Below are positions 1 to 8,990 of a stretch of DNA of 64,000 nucleotides, piece after piece; position 1 is the stretch's first letter; every line of letters begins with the position of its first letter. The stretch is from Haloferax marisrubri (GTDB taxonomy: Archaea > Halobacteriota > Halobacteria > Halobacteriales > Haloferacaceae). Position numbers and translations under genes: made by a program. The DNA lies in assembly GCF_001469875.2 (NCBI RefSeq), contig NZ_LOPW02000001.1:124001-188000 (forward strand), given 5' to 3'. The notes beneath the pieces are model-generated. The model was not told the origin of the DNA. It made no database searches and saw only the letters and a list, made by a program, of their open reading frames with translations.

Positions 1-1
1 G

Positions 2-1492
2 ACGGTCTCGAACGTCCGCAACTTCCTGAAGCAGGAACGCGAGGACCGCCGCCGCATTCTCGAACGGACCGGTCGGCAGATTCACCGCGAACAGCTCTCG
101 GACGACGAGTGGGTCCGCATCACGACCCTCGGCTGCTGCCGCGAGGTCGGCCGCGCGTCTTTCATCGTCTCGACGCCCGAGACCCGAATCCTCGTCGACT
201 GCGGCGACAAGCCCGGCTCCGACGACGTGCCGTATCTGCAGGTCCCCGAGGCGCTCGGGTCGGGCGCGAACTCGCTCGACGCCGTCGTCCTCACCCACGC
301 TCACCTCGACCACTCGGCGCTCATCCCGCTTCTGTTCAAGTACGGCTACGACGGACCCATCTACACGACTGAGCCGACCCGCGACCTCATGGGTCTGCTC
401 ACGCTCGACTACCTCGACGTCGCCTCGAAGGAAGGCCGCACCCCGCCGTACGAGTCCGAGATGGTCCGCGAGGCCATCAAGCACACCATCCCGCTGGAGT
501 ACGGCGACGTGACCGACATCGCGCCCGACGTGAAGCTCACCTTCCACAACGCGGGCCACATCCTCGGCTCCGCCGTCTCGCACTTCCACATCGGCGACGG
601 CCTCTACAACGTCGCGTTCTCCGGCGACATCCACTACGAGGACACCCGCCTGTTCAACGGCGCAGTCAACGACTTCCCGCGCGTCGAGACGCTCGTCCTC
701 GAATCGACCTACGGCGGTCGCAACGACTACCAGACCGACCAGCAGGACTCCGAAAAGCGCCTCATCGAGGTCATCAACGAGACGTACGACCGCGGCGGCA
801 AGGTCGTCATCCCGGCGTTCGCCGTCGGTCGCTCCCAGGAGATTATGCTCGTCCTCGAAGAGGCGATGCGCTCGGGCAAGATTCCGAGGATGCCCGTCCA
901 CCTCGACGGGATGATCTGGGAGGCGACGGCCATCCACACGACCTACCCCGAGTACCTCCGCGACGACCTCCGCGACCGCATCTTCCACGAGGACGAAAAC
1001 CCGTTCCTCGCCGAGGAGTTCAACCACATCGACGGCGGCGAAGAGGAGCGCCAGGACGTCGCCGACGGCGACCAAGCCATCATTCTCTCGACCTCCGGGA
1101 TGGTCACCGGCGGCCCCATCATGTCGTGGCTCCGCCACGTCGGCCCCGACCCGAAGTCCCGACTGGTCTTCGTCGGTTACCAGGCGCAGGGGACGCTCGG
1201 TCGCCGCATCCAGAACGGCTGGGACGAGATTCCGGTCAACGGCCGCGACGGCATGGGCCGGTCGGACACGCTGAAGCTCAAGATGGACGTCGAGACGGTC
1301 GACGGCTTCTCCGGTCACGCCGACCGGCAGGGCCTCGAGAACTTCGTCAAGACGATGAACCCGCGCCCGGAGAAGGTGCTGTGCGTCCACGGTGACGAGC
1401 GCTCCGTGCAGGACCTCTCGTCGGCGCTCTACCACGACTACAACATGCGGACGTTCGCGCCGAAGAACCTCGAGACGTTCCGCTTCAAGTAA
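2..1492 (+). CDS. fttA: aCPSF1/FttA beta-CASP ribonuclease, 5' end cut by window
   Basis: Reading is open from base 2, so only the C-terminal 496 residues are present; family members are about 640 residues with N-terminal KH domains, which lie outside the window. The metallo-beta-lactamase signature [12 protein letters not shown] is visible, followed by [17 protein letters not shown] and the beta-CASP STYGGRN and SGMVTGG motifs, and a late GFSGHADRQ histidine. These are the Zn ligands of the CPSF73 nuclease family. In archaea aCPSF1 cleaves nascent RNA and terminates transcription by RNA polymerase. An ATG at 227 is internal, inside the nuclease domain, and is not the start. RNase J (aCPSF2-like) is the alternative, but the sequence preceding the nuclease fold favours aCPSF1. 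Confidence 0.9.
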   Translation, partial: TVSNVRNFLKQEREDRRRILERTGRQIHREQLSDDEWVRITTLGCCREVGRASFIVSTPETRILVDCGDKPGSDDVPYLQVPEALGSGANSLDAVVLTHAHLDHSALIPLLFKYGYDGPIYTTEPTRDLMGLLTLDYLDVASKEGRTPPYESEMVREAIKHTIPLEYGDVTDIAPDVKLTFHNAGHILGSAVSHFHIGDGLYNVAFSGDIHYEDTRLFNGAVNDFPRVETLVLESTYGGRNDYQTDQQDSEKRLIEVINETYDRGGKVVIPAFAVGRSQEIMLVLEEAMRSGKIPRMPVHLDGMIWEATAIHTTYPEYLRDDLRDRIFHEDENPFLAEEFNHIDGGEEERQDVADGDQAIILSTSGMVTGGPIMSWLRHVGPDPKSRLVFVGYQAQGTLGRRIQNGWDEIPVNGRDGMGRSDTLKLKMDVETVDGFSGHADRQGLENFVKTMNPRPEKVLCVHGDERSVQDLSSALYHDYNMRTFAPKNLETFRFK

Positions 1493-1604
1493 CGACTCGC
1501 AGTCACGGCGACCCTCACCGGCGCGCCAACCGCCGCCGCGCGACGATTTCTCACGGACGGCGTCCGGGCGAAGATTAATCACGACGCTCGAACGAGTGTT
1601 TGCC

Positions 1605-1988
1605 ATGCGTCTCGCACTTATTGCGCACGACGAGAAGAAGCCGGACCTCATCTCGTTCGCCGAGGAGCGGCAGGCCGACCTCGAACGCTTCGAACTCATG
1701 GCGACGGGGACGACGGGTCAGCGACTCATCGACGCCACGGGCCTCGACATCGAGCGCAAGCAGTCCGGGCCGCTCGGCGGCGACATGCAGATCGGCGCGG
1801 AGATCGCCAGCGAGACCTGCGACGGCGTCATCTTCCTCCGCGACCCGCTGACCGCCCAGCCCCACGAACCGGACATCACCGCCCTGCTCCGCATCTGTGA
1901 CGTTCACCAGACGCCGCTGGCGACAAACCTCGCCAGCGCGGACGCCGTCCTCGACGAACTCATCCGACAGCTCGACGGCGAGGAGTAA
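1605..1988 (+). CDS. mgsA: Methylglyoxal synthase
   Basis: A 127-residue protein starting [16 protein letters not shown], the usual length of the family. The motifs ATGTTGQRL (phosphate binding), [14 protein letters not shown] and the catalytic-site segment [15 protein letters not shown] are all intact. The enzyme converts dihydroxyacetone phosphate to methylglyoxal and phosphate in the cytoplasm, a bypass of lower glycolysis. The ATG lies about 30 nt below an AT-rich AAGATTAATC element, so the message is probably leaderless. It stands alone, 112 bp after the nuclease gene. A two-domain glyoxalase at 37505-38284 could take up the product. Confidence 0.93.
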   Translation: MRLALIAHDEKKPDLISFAEERQADLERFELMATGTTGQRLIDATGLDIERKQSGPLGGDMQIGAEIASETCDGVIFLRDPLTAQPHEPDITALLRICDVHQTPLATNLASADAVLDELIRQLDGEE

Positions 1989-2124
1989 CCGCTGGGACCA
2001 GACCGCGTTGGGACCGAACCGTGCCGGGACCCGCGCGCTCACTCCCTCGTGTCGCTTCGAGATACGGTATCACCCCTGAGAATCGCGGCGTATCCTTAAT
2101 TAGCAGCGCGCCGGAGGCGACGGT

Positions 2125-2556
2125 ATGAACGCCGCGACCCGCGCGTCCCTGACGCTCGCCGTGATTCTCACCGTCGCGACCGCCCCGGTCGCCGCCGCGA
2201 CCGGCCCGACATCGCCGTGTTTCCCCGGCGAGGGCCACCAGTTCGACATCGGCGGCGAGGGCGCGGCCATCGACCTCGTCGTCTTCCTCTCGATGTTCGA
2301 GAACCTCGGCGGCGAGGGCGGCTTCGGGATGGAAGCCGGCGGCTCCGTCGGCAACGACTCCATCGTCCAACTCCGGGCGGGGGTCGCCTTCGACGGCGTC
2401 GGCCCCGCATCGGCGTTCCTCTCGAACCCCTTCTCGCGGTTCAGCGTCGTCTACGACTACTCGATGAACCTCCCGATGTTCGCCGACTCGGGCGTCGAAT
2501 CGAACTACGAGGACGACGGCTCGCCGGTGAGCGGGCTCGAAACGAAGTCCTGTTAG
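2125..2556 (+). CDS. Small secreted haloarchaeal protein, function unknown
   Basis: A 143-residue protein with a Sec-type signal peptide (residues 1-24, hydrophobic core LTLAVILTVA and an AxA-like end) and a glycine-rich mature part (GGEGGFGMEAGGSVG). Two cysteines, one after the signal peptide (SPCFPG) and one as the last residue, could pair. No lipobox, Tat motif or C-terminal anchor is present. An AT-rich box (CCTTAATTAGC, about 2090) sits 30 nt upstream of the ATG. The stop codon abuts the stop of the convergent endonuclease III gene. I recognise only a conserved haloarchaeal hypothetical; no function is inferred. Confidence 0.7.
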   Translation: MNAATRASLTLAVILTVATAPVAAATGPTSPCFPGEGHQFDIGGEGAAIDLVVFLSMFENLGGEGGFGMEAGGSVGNDSIVQLRAGVAFDGVGPASAFLSNPFSRFSVVYDYSMNLPMFADSGVESNYEDDGSPVSGLETKSC

Positions 2557-3363
2557 TCAGTCGTCCGCGGCCGCGGGGTCGGTGACCGACTGCGCCGCCG
2601 CGTCGACGCCGACCATGTCGCACACGTCGGCCATCGGGCACGCCTCGGGGCCGTCGAGACACGCGGGCTTTCGCGCCTTGCAGAACTCGCGGCCGAACTG
2701 AATCATCGCGGTGTGGCCGAAGCCGCATTTCTCGTCGGGGATGTCGCGTTCGAGCGCCGCCCGAACGCCTTCGTGGTCGGCGTCTGCGGGCGCGAGACCG
2801 ATTCGCCGAGCGATGCGGTGGACGTGCGTATCGACGGGGAAGACGCCGCCGCGCCCGCCCGCGAAAAGGAGGACGCAGTCGGCGGTCTTCGGGCCGACGC
2901 CCTTCATCTCCAAGAGGCGGTCGCGGACCGTCGCGGGCGCTTCCTCGCGGACGTAGCGGTCGAAGTCGGCCTCGCTCCCGAAGTCGGCCAGCACGTCCTC
3001 CGCGACGCCTTGGATGAGCTTCGACTTCTGGTTGTAGAGCCCGCCGGAGCGGATGGCGTCGACGATGCCCTCGCGGTCGGCCGCCGCCAGCGACTCGGCG
3101 AGGTCGCCGCCGCCGTACTGCGCCATGAGTTCGTCGTGGGCCGGCTGGCTCGCCTTGTCGCTCGTGTTCTGGCTCAGGATGGTTCGGACGAGACACTCGA
3201 AGCCGCCCTGCCCGCCGTAGGCCTTCCGCCAGTAGCGCTCGCCGAGGCGGTCCACGACGACCTCGGCGCGCGTCGCGGTCTCGGGGTCGGCGGGGTCGAA
3301 CGCCGACTCTCGGCCGCCGCCGCTCGCGCCGCCGCTGATGTTCTCGGAGGGTTCTTCGGCCAT
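2557..3363 (-). CDS. nth: Endonuclease III (HhH-GPD DNA glycosylase/AP lyase)
   Basis: A 268-residue protein. Residues from about 65 show the ILSQNTSD start of the HhH-GPD fold; MKGVGPKTADCVLL is the helix-hairpin-helix with the catalytic lysine, and PVDTHVHRIARR carries the catalytic aspartate. A C-x6-C-x6-C-x5-C cluster near the C terminus (FCKARKPACLDGPEACPMADVC) binds a [4Fe-4S] cluster. The enzyme removes oxidised pyrimidines and nicks the strand in base excision repair. About 45 residues of N-terminal extension are acidic and low in complexity, so the exact start is less certain than the family. It is convergent with the preceding gene with no gap. Confidence 0.93.
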   Translation of the reverse strand: MAEEPSENISGGASGGGRESAFDPADPETATRAEVVVDRLGERYWRKAYGGQGGFECLVRTILSQNTSDKASQPAHDELMAQYGGGDLAESLAAADREGIVDAIRSGGLYNQKSKLIQGVAEDVLADFGSEADFDRYVREEAPATVRDRLLEMKGVGPKTADCVLLFAGGRGGVFPVDTHVHRIARRIGLAPADADHEGVRAALERDIPDEKCGFGHTAMIQFGREFCKARKPACLDGPEACPMADVCDMVGVDAAAQSVTDPAAADD

Positions 3364-3432
3364 GGCCGGAGGTTACGACCGCGCGGTAAAAAGCGCATTC
3401 CGTCGGTCGACCGGCTCGCCGCCCGCGCGGGA

Positions 3433-3858
3433 CTACTCGACTTCGATGGTGACCGTCAGTTCCGCGCCGTCGGCGAGCGCCGAGACGAGGTCGCGGTCGA
3501 AGCCCGCAGCGGCGTGGGCCGCGCCGACCGCGCCCGTCCGGTCGTCCACGTAGTCGCTCGTGCGGAAGACGACGCTGCGGTCGCCCTCGAAGGTGAGGTC
3601 CGGGTGTCCGCGTGCGCGAACGGTCTGCTCGTGGGCGTCGTCGCCCGCGTCCACGCGGACGTGCACGTCGATAGTCGCGTCGTGGGACTGGCAGGCCTCG
3701 ACGAACGCCGGGTCGAAGTCGGCGGGCGTGCGGTCGGCCTCGACGCCGATGATACAGTCGCCCGCGGGGGTGAGCCAGTCGTCTGTCGTCACCTCGAACG
3801 TGCTCGCGTGTTCGGCGCGCACGTGTTCGTGGCCGCGTGCGCGGATGACCTCTCTCAT
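3433..3858 (-). CDS. DUF371 family protein
   Basis: A 141-residue protein, MREVIRARGHEHVRAEH onward, matching the archaeal DUF371 family, whose biochemical role is not established. Characteristic pieces are the GHEHV opening, the CIIGVEAD strand and the RGHPDLTFEG segment. In-frame starts exist upstream (3903, 3927), but the TATA-like GTATATAAAT at 3907-3916 places the transcript start near 3885, which excludes both and favours 3858. The gene is separated from endonuclease III by 69 bp and may be transcribed with it. Confidence 0.8.
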   Translation of the reverse strand: MREVIRARGHEHVRAEHASTFEVTTDDWLTPAGDCIIGVEADRTPADFDPAFVEACQSHDATIDVHVRVDAGDDAHEQTVRARGHPDLTFEGDRSVVFRTSDYVDDRTGAVGAAHAAAGFDRDLVSALADGAELTVTIEVE

Positions 3859-3906
3859 GACGTGGCATCCGACCCGACTCGGTTTAGCCCCCTCGATTCG
3901 CATCCC

Positions 3907-3916
3907 ATTTATATAC
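3907..3916 (-). promoter_or_regulatory. TATA box for the DUF371 gene
   Basis: GTATATAAAT on the minus strand. A transcript start about 25 nt downstream (near 3885) gives a roughly 27-nt leader to the ATG at 3858 and rules out the longer in-frame starts. Position is inferred from archaeal spacing rules only. Confidence 0.5.
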
Positions 3917-4157
3917 GACCATGGCAACGACTAACATAGCGAATACGGTCGATACGAGCGGTGTGGTAACTGTTTTCACCCGAATTTCCACCGAAGTATT
4001 TATTAACTGGTCGCCTGTATGTGTATGTACCTGAGCGCCTCCGGCGTTCCGGCGGCATCGCACGCAGAATGATCGGGAATTCTTATCCACGGTCGGTCGC
4101 ACTCCCACGAGCAGCCGCCACGCACGGAGTGGTGATGGTATCGAGGATTGATTACGC

Positions 4158-5081
4158 ATGGTAACGAAGCAGGAAGTACTTAGCGAGTTCGACGTGCAGG
4201 AACTCGACGAGGCACGAAACATCGATCTCCCAGACGAAAAGCTCGAGAGCGGCTCGAAAGGCGAACTCATCAAACTCGCCGGTCAACTCCGTGACCGCCG
4301 CAATGAACTAAACCAGATGGCTTCTGAGCGCGCATCCAAGCGCGACGACCTCAACGCGATGACTCGCGAGAAGGTCGACGAAGCCCAGAAGCACCGCGAG
4401 AAGCGCGACGAAATGAACTCGCAGGTGCAGGAACACAAGCAGAGCCGCAACGAGCTCAACGCGAAGGCCAACGAGCTCTTCGACGAGGTCGACGAGATGA
4501 AAAGCGACCTCGAGCTCGACGACGGCAAGGACATCGACGAGCTCAAAGAGGAGATCGAGCAACTCGAGTTCCGCCAGCAGACCGAAGTCCTCTCGACAGA
4601 AGACGAGCGCGAGCTCATCGAGAAGATCGAGAACAAGCGCGAAGAACTTCGCCAAAAAAAGGACAAGGTCGAAGAGAGCGGTGACCTCGAAGAACTCATC
4701 GAAGAGGCAGAAGAGGTCCGCTCCGAGGCGTCCCAGCACCACCAGAAGGTGACCGAGCTGGCCGACGACGCCCAGGAACACCACAACCAGATGATCGAGG
4801 CCTACCGCGAGGCCGACGACATCCGCGACAAGGCCGACGAGATGCACGAGCTCTTCGTCGAAGCCCAGGAAGCGGCCGACCGTCACCACGAGGACTTCGT
4901 CCGCGTCCAGAAGCGCCTCCGCGAGCTGGACAAGAAGGAAGAGCGCCAGCGCAAGGACTCCCGCGCCGAGGAGCGCGAAGCCGCCAAGGCCGAGGCCGAG
5001 GAAATCTACCAGAAGTTCAAGGAAGGCGAGACCCTCGAGACCGAGGACCTGATGAAGCTCCAGAAGTCCGGTCTGCTCTAA
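4158..5081 (+). CDS. Long coiled-coil protein (COG1340-like)
   Basis: A 307-residue, highly charged protein that is almost entirely heptad-rich helix from about residue 40 to 290 (for example RDRRNELNQMASERASKRDDL, ELIEKIENKREELRQKKDK). No membrane segment, signal or nucleotide-binding motif is visible. It resembles the uncharacterised archaeal coiled-coil family COG1340; a structural or scaffolding role is possible but not shown. The 299-bp space upstream holds two TATA-like elements (GTATTTATTAAC near 3997 and ATTCTTATCC near 4080), so the message may carry a leader of 50-130 nt, long for this organism. It is followed after 90 bp by sppA, which has its own promoter. Confidence 0.75.
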   Translation: MVTKQEVLSEFDVQELDEARNIDLPDEKLESGSKGELIKLAGQLRDRRNELNQMASERASKRDDLNAMTREKVDEAQKHREKRDEMNSQVQEHKQSRNELNAKANELFDEVDEMKSDLELDDGKDIDELKEEIEQLEFRQQTEVLSTEDERELIEKIENKREELRQKKDKVEESGDLEELIEEAEEVRSEASQHHQKVTELADDAQEHHNQMIEAYREADDIRDKADEMHELFVEAQEAADRHHEDFVRVQKRLRELDKKEERQRKDSRAEEREAAKAEAEEIYQKFKEGETLETEDLMKLQKSGLL

Positions 5082-5123
5082 ACTTCGGTCACTTTCTCTC
5101 TCTTCGTCGCGCTTGCGACGTAT

Positions 5124-5131
5124 CATTTTTA
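5124..5131 (+). promoter_or_regulatory. TATA box for sppA
   Basis: CATTTTTA centred about 26 nt before 5154, giving a leader of roughly 18 nt before the GTG start of sppA and placing the out-of-frame ATG at 5158 almost at the transcript end. Confidence 0.45.
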
Positions 5132-5171
5132 TCCCGTTCGAAGCCCCAGCGACAGCCATGAGTGATTCACC

Positions 5172-6173
5172 GTGACCGACAGCTTCACGCGCGTCTCCCG
5201 GTTGGCTATCGTGGTCGTCTTCGCCGTCGTCGCGGCGGCGGTCGGCTGGATTCTGTTCTACCGCGTCCCCGACACCCTCGCGGACCTCGCGGGACTCCTC
5301 TTGGTCATCGGGACCGTCGTCGCCGCGCTCCGCGTCGGCGGCAGGCTCGCCGCCTCGGCGTTCCCCGACTACGACGTGGCCGAAGTCGCCGTCGAGGGGC
5401 CGATTTCCCGCAACGGCGGCGGTGGCCCGGTTCCGGGTCGTGGTAGTGGGACGCCCGCCGACGACATCGTCGAACAGATCGACGCCGCGGCCGACGACGA
5501 GAACGTCGACGCGCTCCTCGTCAAACTGAACACGCCCGGCGGCGAGGTCCTGCCGAGCGACGACATCCGCCGGGCCGCCGCCGACTTCGACGGGCCGACG
5601 GTCGCCTACGCCACGGACACCTGCGCGTCGGGCGGCTACTGGATCGCCAGCGGCTGTGACGAACTGTGGTCCCACGACGTGAGCGTCGTCGGCTCCATCG
5701 GCGTCATCGGCTCGTCGGTCAACGCCTCGGAGCTGGCCGACAAGGTCGGCCTCTCCTACGAGCGGTTCGCCGCGGGGAAGTACAAGGACGCGGGGATGGC
5801 CCTCAAAGAGCCGACCGAGGACGAACGCGAGTACCTCCAGGGCCTCATCGACGACTACTACGACGACTTCGTCGAGCGCGTCGCCGAGGGCCGCGACATG
5901 GACCCGCAGGTCGTCCGCGACACGGAAGCCCGCGTCTATCTCGGCGAGGAGGCCCACGAACTCGGGCTGGTCGACTCGCTGGGCACCCGCGACGACGTGG
6001 AAGCCCGGCTCGCCGAACTCCTCGGCCGCGACGAGGTCTCGGTGCGAGAGTTCACCCCCGAGGTCGGTCTCACCGACCGGCTCCGCGGCGGCGTCGAGGG
6101 GGCGGCGTACGCCTTCGGCGCGGGGGTCGCCTCGTCGGTCGAACCGGACGACGGCTTCTCGTTTCGGTTCTGA
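5172..6173 (+). CDS. sppA: Signal peptide peptidase SppA-like S49 protease
   Basis: A 333-residue membrane protein with two N-terminal transmembrane segments (about residues 8-30 and 36-55), then a ClpP-like fold: VKLNTPGGEV, and the nucleophile region CASGGYWIASGCDE with Ser in the SGGY motif. SVVGSIGVIG and RFAAGKYKDAGM carry the downstream catalytic lysine region. S49 peptidases degrade membrane-embedded remnant signal peptides. GTG at 5172 is the start; an ATG 14 nt upstream is in another frame and stops after five codons (MSDSP). The promoter box CATTTTTA lies at 5124-5131. Confidence 0.87.
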   Translation: MTDSFTRVSRLAIVVVFAVVAAAVGWILFYRVPDTLADLAGLLLVIGTVVAALRVGGRLAASAFPDYDVAEVAVEGPISRNGGGGPVPGRGSGTPADDIVEQIDAAADDENVDALLVKLNTPGGEVLPSDDIRRAAADFDGPTVAYATDTCASGGYWIASGCDELWSHDVSVVGSIGVIGSSVNASELADKVGLSYERFAAGKYKDAGMALKEPTEDEREYLQGLIDDYYDDFVERVAEGRDMDPQVVRDTEARVYLGEEAHELGLVDSLGTRDDVEARLAELLGRDEVSVREFTPEVGLTDRLRGGVEGAAYAFGAGVASSVEPDDGFSFRF

Positions 6174-6216
6174 CGACTGGGAGGCTTTTTAGCCCGCGCC
6201 CCCGTTCGTCTTCCAC

Positions 6217-7353
6217 GTGACAACGCTCGTCCTCTGTGTCGACCGGGCGAACGACATCGGCCGCAAGACCGGGCTCTCGACGCCCGTCGTCGGCTGGGAA
6301 GCGGTCCGGTCGCTCGTCACCGACGTGGGGCTCGCCGACCCCGAGGATTCGAGCGTCAACTGCCTTCTCGCGGCGTTGCAGACGACGCGCGAACTCAGAG
6401 ACGAGCGCGAGGATGCCGAAATCGCGGTCGTCTCGGGCACGAGCGACAGCGCCGTCGGGGCAGACCGCGCCGTCGCGCGACAGCTCGACGACCTCGTCGA
6501 GCGGTACGACGTCGAGTCCGCGGTGGTCGTCATCGACAGCGCGGAAGACGAGCGACTCGTCCCCGTCGTCGAGAGCAGGCTCCGGGTCGACGCGGTCGAC
6601 CGCGTGGTCGTCCGGCAGGCCCACGACATCGAGTCCACGTACTACCTGCTCAAGCAGTTCCTCGGGGACGAGGAGCTTCGCTCGACGATACTCGTCCCGC
6701 TCGGCGTCGGCCTGCTTCTCGTCCCGCTGCTTCTCGTCCAGTTCACGCCCGCAGTCGCGATGGCGGGTCTCGCCGCCCTGATGGGTGCGGTGCTCCTCTA
6801 CAAGGGGCTGGCCATCGACGAGTTCCTCTCGGACGCCCCGGACCAGATTCGCGACGCGCTCTACTCCGGGCAGGTGTCGGTCGTCACCTACGCGGTCGCC
6901 GCGGGGCTGGCAATCGTCGGGCTGTTCCTCGGCGCGCTCGCTATCCGGTCGCCCGGCGTCGGCGGGGGCGAGGAGGTGCTCGTCCCGTCGCTCCTGTTCG
7001 CCTACCACAGCGTCCCGTGGCTGGCGCTCGCCGCGCTGACCGCCAGCGCGGGGCGTCTCTTAGACGAACTCATCGGGAGCGAGCGCGTCTCCACGTCGTA
7101 CATGAATCTCCCGTTCGGCGTCGTCGCCATCGGGCTCGTCGTCCGCGGCTTCGCCGGCTTCCTCCTCGAACGACAGGGCGAGTTGGCGAACCTCGAACTG
7201 CTCGGGCGGCTCGTGCTCACGCCGGTCCAGCGGCTGGCGATGTTCATCGTCGCCGGCATCGTCGTCAGCGTCGTGGGCGTCCGCATCTCGGCGAGCGTCT
7301 CGGACGAGACGCTGGAGGACGTGGTGGACAAGCCGCGAGAAAACGAGGGCTGA
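6217..7353 (+). CDS. DUF373 family membrane protein
   Basis: A 378-residue protein. The N-terminal 140 residues are a soluble alpha/beta domain (TLVLCVDRANDIGRKTG, AVVSGTSDSAVGADRAVARQLD, RVVVRQAHDIESTYYLLKQFL) typical of archaeal DUF373; the C-terminal half has six or so hydrophobic segments. The function is unknown. Start GTG at 6217 lies about 28 nt below a CTTTTTA box (6185-6191), consistent with leaderless expression. It begins 43 bp after sppA on the same strand; DUF373 next to SppA suggests a shared membrane role, which is only inference. Confidence 0.83.
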   Translation: MTTLVLCVDRANDIGRKTGLSTPVVGWEAVRSLVTDVGLADPEDSSVNCLLAALQTTRELRDEREDAEIAVVSGTSDSAVGADRAVARQLDDLVERYDVESAVVVIDSAEDERLVPVVESRLRVDAVDRVVVRQAHDIESTYYLLKQFLGDEELRSTILVPLGVGLLLVPLLLVQFTPAVAMAGLAALMGAVLLYKGLAIDEFLSDAPDQIRDALYSGQVSVVTYAVAAGLAIVGLFLGALAIRSPGVGGGEEVLVPSLLFAYHSVPWLALAALTASAGRLLDELIGSERVSTSYMNLPFGVVAIGLVVRGFAGFLLERQGELANLELLGRLVLTPVQRLAMFIVAGIVVSVVGVRISASVSDETLEDVVDKPRENEG

Positions 7354-7390
7354 GGCCTTCCGTTCCGCTTTTTCGCTTCGTTCTACGCCG

Positions 7391-7582
7391 TCAGTTCGAC
7401 GCTCGGTACTCGCCGTGTTTGACGCCGATGGCGAGGCAGACGGCCCCGAAGACGAGCATGGCCGGCGTCACCATCATCAGGACCGTACTCGTGGCCATCA
7501 CGCCCATCCCGACGAGGGCCGCGGTTCCGACGACGACGAGCGCGACGAGCAACGCGACTGTCTTGGGGAGGTCGAACTCCAT
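7391..7582 (-). CDS. Small two-helix membrane protein
   Basis: A 63-residue protein (MEFDLPKTVALLVALVVVG...) with two hydrophobic segments at about residues 8-27 and 33-53 and a short basic and polar tail (KHGEYRASN). An in-frame ATG nine codons upstream (7609) would add a polar stretch; 7582 is preferred because the first helix then follows directly. Conserved small proteins of this type occur in haloarchaea; no function is known to me. It lies tail to tail with DUF373, 37 bp away. Confidence 0.6.
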   Translation of the reverse strand: MEFDLPKTVALLVALVVVGTAALVGMGVMATSTVLMMVTPAMLVFGAVCLAIGVKHGEYRASN

Positions 7583-7671
7583 GAGATTCTGTCGGGACTC
7601 GTTCGACAAATCCGTTGCGGCTCCGCCCCGCGAATCGAGAGGCGAACCGGAAAAAACGCGGGTTCAGTCGC

Positions 7672-8502
7672 TTACCAGGGCGCGAAGCCGGGGTCGACGC
7701 GGCGGTCTTCGACGTCGATGGCGTCGATGGCGGCCACGTCCTCGTCGTCGAGTTCGACCGCGAGCGACTCCCAGTTGTCGCGGATGTGGCCCTCGCTCGT
7801 CGCCTTCGGAATCGCGGTGACGCCCTTCTCGCGGAGCCACGCCAGAGACACCTGCGCCTCGCTCGCGTCGTGTTTCTCTGCGATGTCGGACAGCACGTCG
7901 ACCTCGAAGACCTTCCCGCGGGCGAGCGGCGAGTACGCGACGACTTCGATGTCCTCCTCGGCGCAGACCTCGCGGAGTTCCTCCTGCTGGAGGAGCGGGT
8001 GCATCTCGATTTGGTTGGCGAAGACGCCGGAGTCGGACAGTTCGACGGCCTCGCGGACCTGTTCGGGCTCGAAGTTGGAGATGCCGACGCGCTCGGTCAG
8101 CCCCCGGTCGACGAGTTCGTCGAAGGCCGCGAGCGTCTCTTCGGCGTCGTACTCGCGGGACGGCCAGTGGACGTACAGGAGATCGACGTAGTCAACGCCG
8201 AGCTTTTCGAGGCTCTCTTCGGTGCTCTCGATGACGTCGTCGTAAGAGAGCTCGTCGATCCACACCTTCGTCGCGAGGAACACCTCGTCGCGGTCGACGT
8301 CGGCGGCGGCGATTCCCGCGCCGACCTCCGCCTCGTTCCCGTACGCTTGGGCGGTGTCGATGTGGCGGTAGCCCATCTCCAGCGCCGTCTGCACCGCGTT
8401 GCGACACTCGTCGGCGTTCGTGTTCTGCCACGTCCCGAGTCCGAGCATCGGCATCCCGTTCGCTCGTGGTGCGTCGTCTGCTGAAGTGGGGTTCTCCGTC
8501 AT
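7672..8502 (-). CDS. Aldo/keto reductase
   Basis: A 276-residue TIM-barrel reductase. Signature motifs: GYRHIDTAQAYGNEAEVG (catalytic Asp and Tyr), TKVWIDELSYD (catalytic Lys), VDLLYVHWPSREYD (His), VGISNFEPEQV, and the NADPH-binding C-terminal segment AIPKATSEGHIRDN. The family reduces aldehydes and ketones with NADPH; the physiological substrate cannot be read from sequence. A methylglyoxal or sugar aldehyde would be plausible given mgsA nearby, but that is inference. The start at 8502 gives the family's usual N terminus; longer in-frame extension upstream looks non-coding. Confidence 0.9.
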   Translation of the reverse strand: MTENPTSADDAPRANGMPMLGLGTWQNTNADECRNAVQTALEMGYRHIDTAQAYGNEAEVGAGIAAADVDRDEVFLATKVWIDELSYDDVIESTEESLEKLGVDYVDLLYVHWPSREYDAEETLAAFDELVDRGLTERVGISNFEPEQVREAVELSDSGVFANQIEMHPLLQQEELREVCAEEDIEVVAYSPLARGKVFEVDVLSDIAEKHDASEAQVSLAWLREKGVTAIPKATSEGHIRDNWESLAVELDDEDVAAIDAIDVEDRRVDPGFAPW

Positions 8503-8690
8503 GGGTGAGTGGTGGGCCGCGAGTTGAAAAGACGTTCCGGAAGGGCGGGCGAATTTCCGGCTTTCGAGGCCTGAGAAAGTGTCACACGGTGTCTCAGGTG
8601 TTCGCTCTCTGCTGTCGCCCGACGCCGCTCGACGTTTGGCGGCGGATAGTTTATGTGCTATGTGGTAGCATATCTGACTGGTGGTCAGGA

Positions 8691-8888
8691 ATGTCGTCCG
8701 CATCAGAGCCGTTGACAGAAGAGAACACGAACGCGTTCGCGCACCGCATCGCGGGTGACTCCCTCGTCTACGAGTGCCCGAACTGCGAGTTCGGCGAGGT
8801 GTTGGTGACGGAACTCATCGAGTCCGACGACGCGCGGTGTCTCGATTGCGGGACGCGCTACCGGCTCAACATCGAGACGGTGGCGTAG
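8691..8888 (+). CDS. Small zinc-ribbon protein
   Basis: A 65-residue protein with two CxxC knuckles, YECPNCEFGE and ARCLDCGTRY, 24 residues apart, forming one probable zinc ribbon. The rest is acidic. Such one-domain zinc ribbons are frequent in haloarchaea and may bind nucleic acid or protein partners, but no function is established. A TATA-like TAGTTTATG lies near 8647, giving a short leader. It is divergent from the aldo/keto reductase with a 188-bp space. Confidence 0.7.
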   Translation: MSSASEPLTEENTNAFAHRIAGDSLVYECPNCEFGEVLVTELIESDDARCLDCGTRYRLNIETVA

Positions 8889-8990
8889 CGAGCGCGTCGG
8901 CGGGACCCGGCGACGGTCCGACTCGGTCGGTCACTCAGCGCTTTTTCGCGGCGGCGAGACTGTCATGGTCTCTGCGCGCCTCTAGAGTGC

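Noticed and set aside
4308-5957. Long minus-strand frame across the coiled-coil and sppA genes
   Set aside because: It crosses two well supported genes in antisense and its Val/Leu/Glu pattern mirrors the coiled-coil codons.
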